From SURF-13 sp038924245 (GTDB taxonomy: Bacteria; Pseudomonadota; Gammaproteobacteria; SURF-13), in assembly GCA_038924245.1 (NCBI GenBank), contig JBCKVB010000002.1:6658-70657 (forward strand): DNA of 64,000 bases. The letters are read 5' to 3'. Positions 1 through 8,160 of the stretch are shown piece by piece. A program made the translations under genes and the position numbers. Each line of letters opens with the position of its first letter. Within the stretch, counting starts at the first letter, position 1. A model generated the notes under the pieces. That model did not search any database and was not told the origin of the DNA. It worked only from the letters and a program-made list of their open reading frames with translations.

Positions 1-1
1 G

Positions 2-1039
2 GTGGAGCAGGTAGAGGACCATGAGATACGCTGCCGGGTGGTGGTGGGCGGGGGGCTATCGAATAACAAGGGCATCAACCGTCAGGGCGGAGGCTTGAGC
101 GCGCCCACGCTCACCGACAAGGATCGCGCCGACATCAAGACCGCGGCGGCGATGCAGGCCGATTACCTGGCGGTATCTTTTCCACGCACCGCCGAAGACA
201 TCCACGAAGCGCGCCGCCTGTTTCAAGCCGCGGGCGGCACCGGCGGCATCGTGGCCAAGATCGAGCGCGCCGAGGCGCTGAACTGTCTCGAGGAGATCAT
301 CGAGGCGAGCGACGTGGTGATGATCGCGCGCGGTGATCTGGGCGTGGAGATCGGCGACGCCGCGCTGCCGCCGGTGCAGAAGCGCATCATCCAGCTCGCG
401 CGCACCCTGAATCGCGTGGTGATTACCGCCACGCAGATGATGGAGAGCATGATCGAAAGCCCCATCCCGACGCGCGCCGAGGTGTTCGACGTGGCGAACG
501 CGGTGCTGGACGGCACCGACGCGGTGATGCTCTCGGCCGAGACCGCGACCGGCAAATATCCCGACAAGGCGGTGGCGGCGATGGATCGCATCTGCCGCGA
601 GGCGGAGAAGCAGCGCGTGACGTGCGTCTCCGATCACCGCATTGATACCGAATTCAAGCGCATAGACGAGGCCATCGCCATGGCCACCATGTACACCGCC
701 AACCACCTGGGCGCGAAGGCGATCATCGCGCTCACCGAATCCGGCTCCACACCGCTGTGGATGTCGCGCATCAGTTCCGGCATCCCCATCTTCGCCCTCA
801 CCAAGCACGCCGAGACGCGGCGCAAGGTGACGATCTACCGCGGCGTGTATCCGGTGAGCTTCGACATCCCCAGCACCAATCACGCCGAGGTCAATAAAGA
901 AGCGGTGGATGAGCTGGTGCGCAGGGGCGTGGTGCGCGAGGGCGATCTGCTTATCATCACCAAGGGCGATCTCATGGGCATGCACGGCGGCACCAACGCC
1001 ATGAAGATCGTGCGCGTGGGGGATATGGTCGCGCCATAA
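2..1039 (+). CDS. pyk: pyruvate kinase, 5'-truncated by window edge
   Basis: The last 345 residues of pyruvate kinase, which converts phosphoenolpyruvate and ADP to pyruvate and ATP in the cytoplasm. The reading frame is open to the window edge, so the N-terminal third lies outside. The active-site stretch VAKIERAEAL, the metal-binding ARGDLGVEI segment and the TATQMMESM signature are all visible, followed by the C-terminal allosteric domain (TESGSTPLWMSRI). The aldolase gene follows 91 bp downstream on the same strand, so glycolytic or Calvin-cycle genes probably continue upstream. The family assignment is secure; the true start cannot be seen. Confidence 0.96.
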   Translation: MEQVEDHEIRCRVVVGGGLSNNKGINRQGGGLSAPTLTDKDRADIKTAAAMQADYLAVSFPRTAEDIHEARRLFQAAGGTGGIVAKIERAEALNCLEEIIEASDVVMIARGDLGVEIGDAALPPVQKRIIQLARTLNRVVITATQMMESMIESPIPTRAEVFDVANAVLDGTDAVMLSAETATGKYPDKAVAAMDRICREAEKQRVTCVSDHRIDTEFKRIDEAIAMATMYTANHLGAKAIIALTESGSTPLWMSRISSGIPIFALTKHAETRRKVTIYRGVYPVSFDIPSTNHAEVNKEAVDELVRRGVVREGDLLIITKGDLMGMHGGTNAMKIVRVGDMVAP

Positions 1040-1130
1040 AATACCGTATCCGGCGCACTACCTAAACGGTGTGTGACGCTATACAATAACCTGACTCAGA
1101 AATCCACACAGCCTTAAAAGGAGTTCCACA

Positions 1131-2228
1131 ATGCCCTTTATTTCCATGCGCCAATTACTCGATCACGCCGCCGAACACGGCTACTGTGTGCCCGCCTACA
1201 ACGTCAACAACATGGAGCAGATGCACTCCATCATGCAGGCCGCCGATGCGGTCAATGCGCCGGTCATCATGCAGGCCTCCGCCGGCGCGCGCTCCTATGC
1301 GGGCGAACCGTTCCTGCGCCATTTGATGTGGGCGGCGGTCGAGATGTATCCGCACATCCCCATCGTCATGCACCAGGATCACGGCGCGTCGCCCGAGGTG
1401 TGCATACGCTCCATCCAGAGCGGCTTCACCTCGGTGATGATGGACGGCTCGCTCAAGGAAGACATGAAGACGCCGGCGTCTTACGAATACAACGCCGAAG
1501 TCACGCGCAAGGTAGTCGAAATCGCGCACGCCTGCGGCGTGTCGGTGGAAGGCGAGCTCGGCTGCCTGGGTTCGCTGGAGAGCGGCAAGATGGGCGAGGA
1601 AGACGGTCATGGCTCCGATGAGACGCTCGATCACTCCCAGTTGCTCACCGACCCGGAAGAGGCCGCGCAGTTCGTCGCCGACACCAAGGTGGACAGCCTC
1701 GCCATCGCCATCGGCACCAGCCACGGCGCGTACAAATTCACCCGTCCACCGACTGGCGATATCCTCGACATCCAGCGCATCAAGGAAATTCACGCGCGCA
1801 TCCCCGACACGCATCTGGTGATGCACGGCTCGTCTTCGGTGCCGCAGGAGTGGCTGGAGATCATCAACAAATACGGCGGCGACATCCGCGAGACCTACGG
1901 CGTGCCGGTGAAGGAAATCCAGGAAGGCATCAAGCACGGCGTGCGCAAGGTCAACATCGACACCGACTTGCGCCTCGCCGCCACCGGCGCCATGCGCAAG
2001 GCGATGGCGGAAGACCCGTCCGAGTTCGACCCGCGCAAATTCTTCAAGGCCGCCACCAAGGCGATGATGGAAATCTGCAAGGCGCGCTTTGAAGCGTTCG
2101 GTTGCGCCGGTCAGGCCGCCAAGATCAAACCCGTCAACCTGGAAATCATGACCAAGCGCTACGCCAAGGGCGAGCTCGACCCGCGCGTTACCGCGAGCAA
2201 AGCCAAGGCAGCGGCGGGCAAGCGCTGA
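1131..2228 (+). CDS. fba: class II fructose-bisphosphate aldolase
   Basis: A 365-residue zinc-dependent aldolase that interconverts fructose-1,6-bisphosphate with dihydroxyacetone phosphate and glyceraldehyde-3-phosphate. Metal and substrate motifs are clear: MHQDHG near residue 83, EGELG near residue 140, HGSSS and NIDTD further on. An AAGGAG ribosome-binding site sits 8 bp before the ATG. The length and the internal sequence around GSLESGKMGEEDG fit the subtype linked to the Calvin cycle (CbbA-like), which is an inference about lifestyle rather than proof. A strong terminator follows at 2251-2287. Confidence 0.96.
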   Translation: MPFISMRQLLDHAAEHGYCVPAYNVNNMEQMHSIMQAADAVNAPVIMQASAGARSYAGEPFLRHLMWAAVEMYPHIPIVMHQDHGASPEVCIRSIQSGFTSVMMDGSLKEDMKTPASYEYNAEVTRKVVEIAHACGVSVEGELGCLGSLESGKMGEEDGHGSDETLDHSQLLTDPEEAAQFVADTKVDSLAIAIGTSHGAYKFTRPPTGDILDIQRIKEIHARIPDTHLVMHGSSSVPQEWLEIINKYGGDIRETYGVPVKEIQEGIKHGVRKVNIDTDLRLAATGAMRKAMAEDPSEFDPRKFFKAATKAMMEICKARFEAFGCAGQAAKIKPVNLEIMTKRYAKGELDPRVTASKAKAAAGKR

Positions 2229-2250
2229 TACTTAACAAGATGGTTGGAAC

Positions 2251-2287
2251 AAAAAACCCCGTGCAGCAAGCTGCACGGGGTTTTTTG
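2251..2287 (+). terminator. rho-independent terminator after fba
   Basis: CCCCGTGCAG and CTGCACGGGG form a perfect 10-bp stem with loop CAAG-like bases, preceded by six A and followed by six T. It works in principle in both directions and closes the pyk-fba transcription unit. Confidence 0.93.
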
Positions 2288-2406
2288 TTACGGCTGAGTT
2301 ACGGTTTTTTGGGTATCGGATCCGCTACGCTTGATCCGACCTACATTATTACGAGAAAAGAACCCCCTGAACTCCCTGTGGTTTGCAAATAATTAGCAAG
2401 CGTAGC

Positions 2407-2447
2407 GTGCGCTGTGCGCACGAAACACCACGCCATGAAATGGCGTG
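2407..2447. repeat. pair of short hairpins (dispersed repeat)
   Basis: Two adjacent perfect hairpins: GTGCGC-TGT-GCGCAC (2407-2421) and CACGCCAT-GAA-ATGGCGTG (2429-2447). A related GTGCG...CGCAC unit recurs near 38999-39050. They fill the gap between fba and the convergent VKOR gene. Confidence 0.6.
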
Positions 2448-2464
2448 CACAGCGCATTCCACGT

Positions 2465-3775
2465 TTACTGTTTTGGCGGCGGTGGCAATATGCCGAAGGC
2501 CGGGTCGTTGCTATCGCCTTGGGCGAGAATCATGCTGTAGATGAAGGCGGGTACGGCGGTGCCTTTGCGGCCGTTCACGACGACCAGGGGTGTGCCTTCG
2601 ATGCCATGTTTTTCGGCGAGCTCGATGTCCTCACGCAGTACATTCCCGGTTTCGGGAGAGTTGACGCACGCCTCAAGCGACTTACGCTTGGCCGTGTCAC
2701 CACCCGCGGCGATTTGCCAGATGCGCTCCAGGCTAAGGCGGCCTTGTTCGGCGAACATGGCGCCGCGCACGTGCGCGAATTCCGGCGTACCGTGCAAGCA
2801 AATCTGCACCTTGGCGCCGAGGCAACTGATGCCGCCGCCGTCATGCCGCGCGTGCGGATTACATTGCGTGTCGAGCGGGTAGTGGCGCGACTCTTTCGTC
2901 CACGAACCGGCGGGGGTGATGCGCCGTATCTCTTGCAGCGCTTGTTCCATGTTTTTGCAGTGCGAGCAGCGGATGTCGGACCACTCGATGAGGTGTACCG
3001 GCGCAAGCGCCGGGCCGAAGCTCACGCGTTTTGGATCCGGCATGCCGGGCAGGGACTTGGACTTGCGGTAGATATTGAGTGACGCGCTGGTCGCCTCTTG
3101 CACGCCTGGCGGCAGCGAGGTGAGGAATTCTTCCAGCGGCGGCCTTTGCACCACCGGCACCACGGCGCCTGTTTCTTGCGCCAAAGTGGAGAGCGGCGCC
3201 GTGGTCAGGTCTTTGACCGGCGTGCGCAGGCCGGGATAAATGAGCGCCGCCAGGGTGACCACGAGCACGCCACCCGTGAGCAGCATGGGCTGTCCCCAGC
3301 TTGTGCTTTCGGGTTTCAATTTGAAGAAGGCGAGATAAGCCGAACCCCATACCAAAACATAAAACACGATACAGGTGGGGCAGAAGACCTTGATCGCCGC
3401 GCTGTAACCGAGCAACAGCAGGGCGATGAGCGCGCCCGCGCCGGTGACCAGGCGTAGCGCCTGAATGGTATCCGCGCCGGGCTGTGAGCGGCGCGCGCGC
3501 TGCCAGAGCAGTCCGGATAAAAGCAGCGTGACCACGCTCCAGGCCACGCCCCAGCCCGCAACGGGAATGCCGGTGTAGCGATGCACGTTCTCGCTCAGCG
3601 CCGAGTTCCATACTCCGGCGCAGTTGAACGTGGCGCTGAGGGTGCACAGCGGCGCGCTCCCGCCGCCGCGCATGACGACGAGCTCTATCCACTGATAAAG
3701 CGTCACGGCGAGCGCGGCCAGGCTGAGTACGATCAGCGCGATGGCGTAGCGTTTAACGGAGGAAGGATTCGTCAT
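2465..3775 (-). CDS. VKOR-thioredoxin fusion, disulfide-forming membrane protein
   Basis: A 436-residue fusion. Residues 1-180 form a vitamin K epoxide reductase (VKOR) domain with about five membrane helices, a loop cysteine pair (C44, C52) and the quinone-side motif FCPTC (C132, C135). Residues 245-425 form a DsbA-like thioredoxin domain with the redox pair CSHC (270-273), placed in the periplasm by the topology. Known VKOR fusions use quinone to reoxidise the thioredoxin domain and so replace DsbB/DsbA. Extra cysteines (C305, and SCLG nearby) may form a structural bond. The gene stands alone, convergent with fba. Confidence 0.9.
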   Translation of the reverse strand: MTNPSSVKRYAIALIVLSLAALAVTLYQWIELVVMRGGGSAPLCTLSATFNCAGVWNSALSENVHRYTGIPVAGWGVAWSVVTLLLSGLLWQRARRSQPGADTIQALRLVTGAGALIALLLLGYSAAIKVFCPTCIVFYVLVWGSAYLAFFKLKPESTSWGQPMLLTGGVLVVTLAALIYPGLRTPVKDLTTAPLSTLAQETGAVVPVVQRPPLEEFLTSLPPGVQEATSASLNIYRKSKSLPGMPDPKRVSFGPALAPVHLIEWSDIRCSHCKNMEQALQEIRRITPAGSWTKESRHYPLDTQCNPHARHDGGGISCLGAKVQICLHGTPEFAHVRGAMFAEQGRLSLERIWQIAAGGDTAKRKSLEACVNSPETGNVLREDIELAEKHGIEGTPLVVVNGRKGTAVPAFIYSMILAQGDSNDPAFGILPPPPKQ

Positions 3776-3889
3776 CGCTCAAGGAGTCAAACACATATTT
3801 AAACCAACACTCTAGCAGAGTCTTATAATGAGGTACAAGGGCCGTCATGTTAACGGAATGGCCAGGATGCGGAAAGGGAGCGGAAGCTG

Positions 3890-4285
3890 ATGGCGGGTAC
3901 GGTGCTGGTCGCGTTGCTGACGTACATGCTGATGCTGTGGGCGTTTTTGCACCCCAAGCGGCGCGCGGTGCATGTGCCGGTGATGGTTTCGGTGATGCTG
4001 TTTGACCTCGCCATGCCGGTCTATCTGTATCTTACCAAGGACTGGTACCGGCGCTTGATTGAGGAGGGCGAGCTCACCTCGTTTTTGCTATGGACGCATT
4101 TTTTGCTGCTGACCATGCTGTACACCCTGTATATCATGCAGATTAAAACCGCGTTGCGCCTGCTGCGCCGGGATGACAGCGCGCGCGCCGAGCACCGCGC
4201 GCAAGGCCAGGCGGTGCTGCTGGTGCGCGCCTTTGTAATATTCACCGGTGCGCTGCTGGTGGAAGTGCCGCCCCCGCCCCTTTGA
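3890..4285 (+). CDS. small integral membrane protein, function unknown
   Basis: A 131-residue protein with four likely membrane segments (about residues 3-20, 28-48, 64-86, 108-124) and a positively charged loop (RLLRRDDSARAEHR) near residue 95. A GGAAGC ribosome-binding site precedes the ATG. The overall shape recalls small quinol or haem-associated membrane proteins such as DUF420, but I see no diagnostic histidine set and do not assign it. It ends abruptly in VPPPPL soon after the last helix, so C-terminal shortening is possible. The 218 bp that follow hold only the promoter region of the next gene. Confidence 0.6.
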   Translation: MAGTVLVALLTYMLMLWAFLHPKRRAVHVPVMVSVMLFDLAMPVYLYLTKDWYRRLIEEGELTSFLLWTHFLLLTMLYTLYIMQIKTALRLLRRDDSARAEHRAQGQAVLLVRAFVIFTGALLVEVPPPPL

Positions 4286-4407
4286 GAACTGGCTAAACGG
4301 ACGGGTTGGAATTATAATGAACGAAAACCCCGGCTGCGCACCGCGCGCTCGCGGTTTCTTTCAAGATGTCTACCGTTATGCTCGCACAGTGTGCGATGCG
4401 ATCAGGC

Positions 4408-4439
4408 TTGACAAAGAATTAGACTTATACTTAGTCTAA
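4408..4439 (+). promoter_or_regulatory. promoter with inverted-repeat operator upstream of rubrerythrin remnant
   Basis: A consensus -35 TTGACA (4408-4413) is followed by a perfect inverted repeat TTAGACT-7 bp-AGTCTAA (4419-4439) covering the expected -10 position. Such a placement suits a repressor. The GACT...AGTC half-sites recall Rrf2/IscR-type sites, but the 7-bp spacing differs from the IscR consensus. A redox- or iron-responsive regulator is plausible for a rubrerythrin gene; this is inference. Confidence 0.5.
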
Positions 4440-4503
4440 GTTTAAACAACCACCACCGTCGAGGCGGTTTCGTCTATCCCCTAGCCCAATGTGAGGATGT
4501 GCT

Positions 4504-4770
4504 ATGCAACTCAAAGGCAGCAAAACCCATGAAAATCTGAAGTACGCCTTCGCGGGCGAATCCCAGGCCAACCGCCGTTATCTGTACTTCGCCGCCAAGG
4601 CCGACGTGGAAGGCTACAACGACGTGTCCGCCGTGTTCCGCTCCACCGCGGAAGGCGAGACCGGCCACGCGCACGGCCACCTGGAGTACATGGAGGCCTG
4701 CGGCGATCCGGCCTGGAGCGCGAGAACGCGGAGAAGACTTCCTCGGTGCACTTTCTGCGCTTTGAGCTGA
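4504..4770 (+). pseudogene. rubrerythrin, 5' half only (deletion remnant)
   Basis: Residues 1-69 match the N-terminal half of a rubrerythrin, a di-iron peroxidase of the cytoplasm: HENLKYAFAGESQANRRYLYF and the ligand-rich EGETGHAHGHLEYMEACGDPA. After GDPA the frame runs into unrelated residues and stops at 4770. The bases after about 4711 instead encode, in another frame, the C-terminus of a DUF3501 protein. In related bacteria rubrerythrin, an iron-sulfur protein and DUF3501 are often consecutive, so the middle of such an operon appears deleted. The remaining half lacks the second set of di-iron ligands and is unlikely to be active. Confidence 0.82.
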
Positions 4771-4901
4771 CCCAGCCGATGATCGCCGCAGTGAAAAAGG
4801 GCGCCAACATCGCCGCCGGCATCGCGCATCCGGCCTATGATTATCAAGTCCCTTCCATTGCGGATGACGTGCGCGCCGCGCTGGCGCGGGACCTGGATTA
4901 G
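4710..4901 (+). pseudogene. DUF3501 family protein, 3' end only
   Basis: Read in the frame GGC CTG GAG CGC, this stretch gives GLERENAEKTSSVHFLRFEL then ADDVRAALARDLD and a TAG stop, which is the typical C-terminus of DUF3501 proteins. No start codon or upstream part of the gene is present. The junction with rubrerythrin falls in the shared bases CCGGCC (about 4708-4713), consistent with a short-homology deletion. The stop overlaps the GTG start of the next gene (TAGTG), so the old operon spacing is preserved at this end. Confidence 0.75.
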
Positions 4902-5446
4902 TGTATCCCGCGCGCACAGTGGGGGGCGCGCTGCTGTGCGTGTTCATGGCTGCCGCGGCCTGGGCGGACAGAGAAGACCCGCTACGCCATGATGATGAAG
5001 ACGGCGTGCGCTGGCAGGAGCAGGAAAAGCCGCTGCCCGCCTACCCGCTGGAAGCCGGCCTGATAGAGGTCAAGCCCGACGGCGCGCGCGGGTCTTTTCA
5101 GTATCGTCTCGATACTGAATCGCTCAGCACCCATCCCGACGGCATCGTCACCTATACGGTGATCGTGCAGTCGGACAGCGGCGCGCAAAATGTGTTGTTC
5201 GAGGGCATCCGCTGTTCCACCAAGGAGTACAAGACTTATGGTGTGGGCACAGCGGAACAACAGCTTCAACCCGTCAAGGAAACAAGCTGGCGCAAGATAT
5301 ACAACAAGGACCCGATACGCCACCGCATCGAGCTGTACACTTACTACGTATGCGACGCCAACCAGTCGGTTCTGCCGCCCAAGCGCATCATCGAGCGCCT
5401 GCGCCATCCTGATAGAATACCTTCGCCTTATAACTCGGGCCCGTGA
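4901..5446 (+). CDS. CNP1-like family exported protein
   Basis: A 181-residue protein with an N-terminal signal peptide (residues 1-22, ending AAAWA) and a mature part resembling the CNP1-like family, whose function is not known. Recognisable stretches are YTVIVQSDSGAQNVLFEGIRC near residue 85 and a C-terminal RHRIELYTYYVCDAN. It has two cysteines, possibly a disulfide. The GTG start overlaps the DUF3501 stop by one base, so translation may depend on the upstream remnant. parE starts 8 bp after its stop, suggesting co-transcription. Confidence 0.75.
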   Translation: MYPARTVGGALLCVFMAAAAWADREDPLRHDDEDGVRWQEQEKPLPAYPLEAGLIEVKPDGARGSFQYRLDTESLSTHPDGIVTYTVIVQSDSGAQNVLFEGIRCSTKEYKTYGVGTAEQQLQPVKETSWRKIYNKDPIRHRIELYTYYVCDANQSVLPPKRIIERLRHPDRIPSPYNSGP

Positions 5447-5453
5447 TTGACCC

Positions 5454-7340
5454 ATGAGCCGCGCCTATGATGCTTCCGCGATAGAAGTACTGAGCGGCCT
5501 GGAGCCGGTGCGCCGTCGCCCCGGCATGTACACCGAGACCGAGCGCCCGAATCACCTGGCGCAGGAAGTCATAGACAACAGCGTGGACGAGGCGCTGGGC
5601 GGTTATGCAAAACACATCACTGTCACGCTGCACCAGGACGGCTCGCTTTCCGTGGCCGACGACGGACGCGGCATGCCGGTGGACATGCATCCTGAAGAAA
5701 AGCTGCCGGGGGTGGAGCTGATTCTCACGCGGTTGCACGCGGGCGGCAAGTTTTCCCATCAGACCTACCGTTATTCCGGCGGACTGCACGGCGTCGGCGT
5801 GTCGGTGGTGAACGCGCTGTCCAAAAAACTCGAAGTCTGGGTGCGCCGCGGCGGCAAGGAATACCACATGGCGTTCAAGTCCGGCGCCAAGGCGAGTGAA
5901 CTCAAGGCGACGGGCGCGGTGGCGAAAAACCTCACCGGCAGCACGGTGCGCTTCTGGCCCGAGGAACAATTTTTCGACACCACCAGATTTTCCGTCCCGC
6001 GCCTGAAACACCTGCTGCGCGCCAAGGCCGTGCTGTGCAGCGGCCTCAAGGTGAGTTTTACTGACGAGGCGAGCGGCGAAAGCGAGAGTTGGCATTACGA
6101 AGACGGCATCAAGAGTTATCTGAGCGCGGCGCTCAAGGGCGTTACGACGACGCCCGATGAACCCTACACCGGCAGTCTCGCGGGCAATAACGAGACCGTG
6201 GACTGGGCCGTGACCTGGCTGCCGGAAGACGGCGACCTGGTCACGGAAAGCTACGTCAATTTGATCCCCACCACGCAGGGCGGCACGCACGTCAACGGAT
6301 TCCGCGGCGGCTTGACCGAGGCGTTGCGCGAGTTCTGCGAATTCAGGAACCTGCTGCCGCGCGGCGTGAAGCTCGCGCCGGAAGACGTGTGGGAGCGCTG
6401 CACCTATGTGCTGTCGGTGAAATTGCTTGAACCGCAGTTTACCGGCCAGACCAAGGAACGCCTCACCTCGCGCGAGTGCGCGGCGTTCGTCGGCGGCGTG
6501 GTGAAGGACAGTTTCAGTCTGTGGCTCAACCAGCACACCGTGCAGGGCGAGACCATCGCCAATCTCGCCATCGCCATCGCCGAGCGGCGTTTGCGCGCGG
6601 CCAAAACCGTGGTGCGCAAGAAAATCACCGGCGGCCCGGCGCTGCCCGGCAAGCTCGCGGATTGCGTTTCACAAGACCTCGCGCGCACCGAATTATTTCT
6701 GGTGGAAGGCGACTCGGCCGGCGGCTCCGCCAAGCAGGCGCGCGACCGTAACCATCAGGCGATACTGCCGCTACGCGGCAAGATCCTCAACACCTGGGAG
6801 GTGACCTCGGCGCAAGTCCTCGCCTCGCAAGAGGTGCACGACATCGCGGTGGCCCTGGGCGTGGATCCCGGCTCGGCTGATTTAAGCGGCTTGCGTTACG
6901 GCAAGGTATGCATCCTGGCCGACGCCGATTCCGACGGCGCACACATCGCAACCCTGCTGTGCGCGCTGTTCCTGCGCCATTTCCAGCCCTTGGTGGCGGC
7001 GGGCCATGTGCACGTCGCCATGCCGCCGCTGTACCGCATTGATGCGGGCAAGGAAGTGTTTTACGCCCTGGACGAGGGCGAAAAACAGGGCGTGCTGGAT
7101 CGCATCGCGGCGGAAAATATCAAAGGCAAGGTGAATATCCAGCGCTTCAAGGGCTTGGGTGAAATGAACCCGCGGCAGTTGCGCGAGACCACCATCGCGC
7201 CGGATACGCGCCGTCTGATTCAGTTGACGCTGGATGAGAGGGATCAGGCGCCGAAGCTGCTCGACATGCTGCTCGCCAAAAAGCGCGCCGCCGACCGGCG
7301 CGAGTGGCTGGAACAAAAAGGCAACCTGGCCGAGGTGTAG
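5454..7340 (+). CDS. parE: DNA topoisomerase IV subunit B
   Basis: A 628-residue GHKL-ATPase subunit of topoisomerase IV, which unlinks daughter chromosomes. In order: the ATP-binding N-terminus (VLSGLEPVRRRPGMYTE, then EVIDNSVDEALGG and DDGRGMPVD), the transducer domain, the TOPRIM motif EGDSAGGSAKQ near residue 420, the acidic DADSDGAHI near residue 488, and a C-terminal QRFKGLGEMNPRQL. The length and the DAD motif match ParE rather than GyrB. parC is not adjacent. The gene is intact and carries none of the insertions seen in other genes here. Confidence 0.97.
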   Translation: MSRAYDASAIEVLSGLEPVRRRPGMYTETERPNHLAQEVIDNSVDEALGGYAKHITVTLHQDGSLSVADDGRGMPVDMHPEEKLPGVELILTRLHAGGKFSHQTYRYSGGLHGVGVSVVNALSKKLEVWVRRGGKEYHMAFKSGAKASELKATGAVAKNLTGSTVRFWPEEQFFDTTRFSVPRLKHLLRAKAVLCSGLKVSFTDEASGESESWHYEDGIKSYLSAALKGVTTTPDEPYTGSLAGNNETVDWAVTWLPEDGDLVTESYVNLIPTTQGGTHVNGFRGGLTEALREFCEFRNLLPRGVKLAPEDVWERCTYVLSVKLLEPQFTGQTKERLTSRECAAFVGGVVKDSFSLWLNQHTVQGETIANLAIAIAERRLRAAKTVVRKKITGGPALPGKLADCVSQDLARTELFLVEGDSAGGSAKQARDRNHQAILPLRGKILNTWEVTSAQVLASQEVHDIAVALGVDPGSADLSGLRYGKVCILADADSDGAHIATLLCALFLRHFQPLVAAGHVHVAMPPLYRIDAGKEVFYALDEGEKQGVLDRIAAENIKGKVNIQRFKGLGEMNPRQLRETTIAPDTRRLIQLTLDERDQAPKLLDMLLAKKRAADRREWLEQKGNLAEV

Positions 7341-7417
7341 GCGTCAGGTTATTGCAGGTCAGGCTGCCAGACAGTCAACCTGATGCTGATGAATGCCATC
7401 GCCCACCCTCTCCCCAA

Positions 7418-7475
7418 CCCTCTCCCGCCCTGCGGGAGAGGGGGATGTTCCCTCTCCCCGTTTGCGGGGAGAGGG
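7418..7475. repeat. two GC-rich hairpins of the CCCTCTCCC type
   Basis: CCCTCTCCCGC pairs with GCGGGAGAGGG (7418-7442) and CCCTCTCCCCG pairs with CGGGGAGAGGG (7450-7475). This REP-like pattern is common in proteobacterial intergenic DNA. A related hairpin lies at 63770-63792. Confidence 0.8.
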
Positions 7476-7496
7476 CCAGGGAGAGGGGTGAGTCAT

Positions 7497-7565
7497 CGTA
7501 GATCAGGCTGCGAAGCTGCCTGACAATCTCTGTGTCACGGAGCGCTGCGCGCACCGTGACCTACG
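7497..7565. repeat. 69-bp palindromic intergenic repeat, copy 1
   Basis: Begins GTAGATCAGG and ends GTGACCTACG. It contains hairpins CAGGC...GCCTG and GTCACGG...CCGTGAC inside imperfect inverted ends. A near-identical copy of the same length is at 11972-12040, downstream of pilU. Both lie just after a gene end. The rest of 7341-7590 holds only the hairpins listed above. Confidence 0.85.
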
Positions 7566-7590
7566 CGCTGAGTACTCATAAGTCAGTAGG

Positions 7591-8160
7591 TCAGGCGAGG
7601 CTGTTGCCCAGGCCGGTGAGCGGCGCCACCACCAGCATCAGCAAAAGCTGGAGGGCGATCAATACCGCGACCGGCGAGAAATCCAGACCGGAGATGGGCG
7701 GGATGTAGCGGCGCACGGGTTTGAGCAGCGGCTCGGTCAGGTCGTGCAGCAGCGCGGTGAGCGGATTGTAATCACCGGGCCTGACCCAGCTCAAAATCAC
7801 CTGGATGATAATCCCGATCAGGAATATGTAAATCAGCAGTTGCAGCAGCCCCGCCAGCGCGAGCACCAGCAGGCCCGGCAGGCGCAACACGTGGCCCAGC
7901 GCGATGGCGGTGAGCGTAAGCTCCATCATCTTGAGCGCCAGCAGCAATAGCACGGAGGCGAGGTCTATGCCGAGCAGGCCAGGGATGATGCGGCGCAAGG
8001 GCTTGAGCGGCGGATTGGTGATCTTGACCAGAAATTGCGACAGCGGGTTGTAAAAATCCGCGCGCACCATCTGCAGCAACAGTCGCAGCATGACGGCGAG
8101 GATATACAACCCGAATACGGTTTGAATCAGATAGGCCGCGGCCTGGCCGAAATAATTCAT
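7591..8160 (-). CDS. yggT: YggT family membrane protein
   Basis: A 189-residue membrane protein with two repeats of the YGGT unit, each with a pair of hydrophobic helices followed by a PLLKPVRRIIP-like segment (PPLKPLRRIIPGLLGIDL near residue 52 and PLLKPVRRYIPPISGLDFSP near residue 146). The family is linked genetically to osmotic shock and cell-division membranes, but the biochemical role is not settled. It follows proC with a 4-bp overlap (8157-8160), so the yggS-proC-yggT order is kept. Confidence 0.93.
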   Translation of the reverse strand: MNYFGQAAAYLIQTVFGLYILAVMLRLLLQMVRADFYNPLSQFLVKITNPPLKPLRRIIPGLLGIDLASVLLLLALKMMELTLTAIALGHVLRLPGLLVLALAGLLQLLIYIFLIGIIIQVILSWVRPGDYNPLTALLHDLTEPLLKPVRRYIPPISGLDFSPVAVLIALQLLLMLVVAPLTGLGNSLA

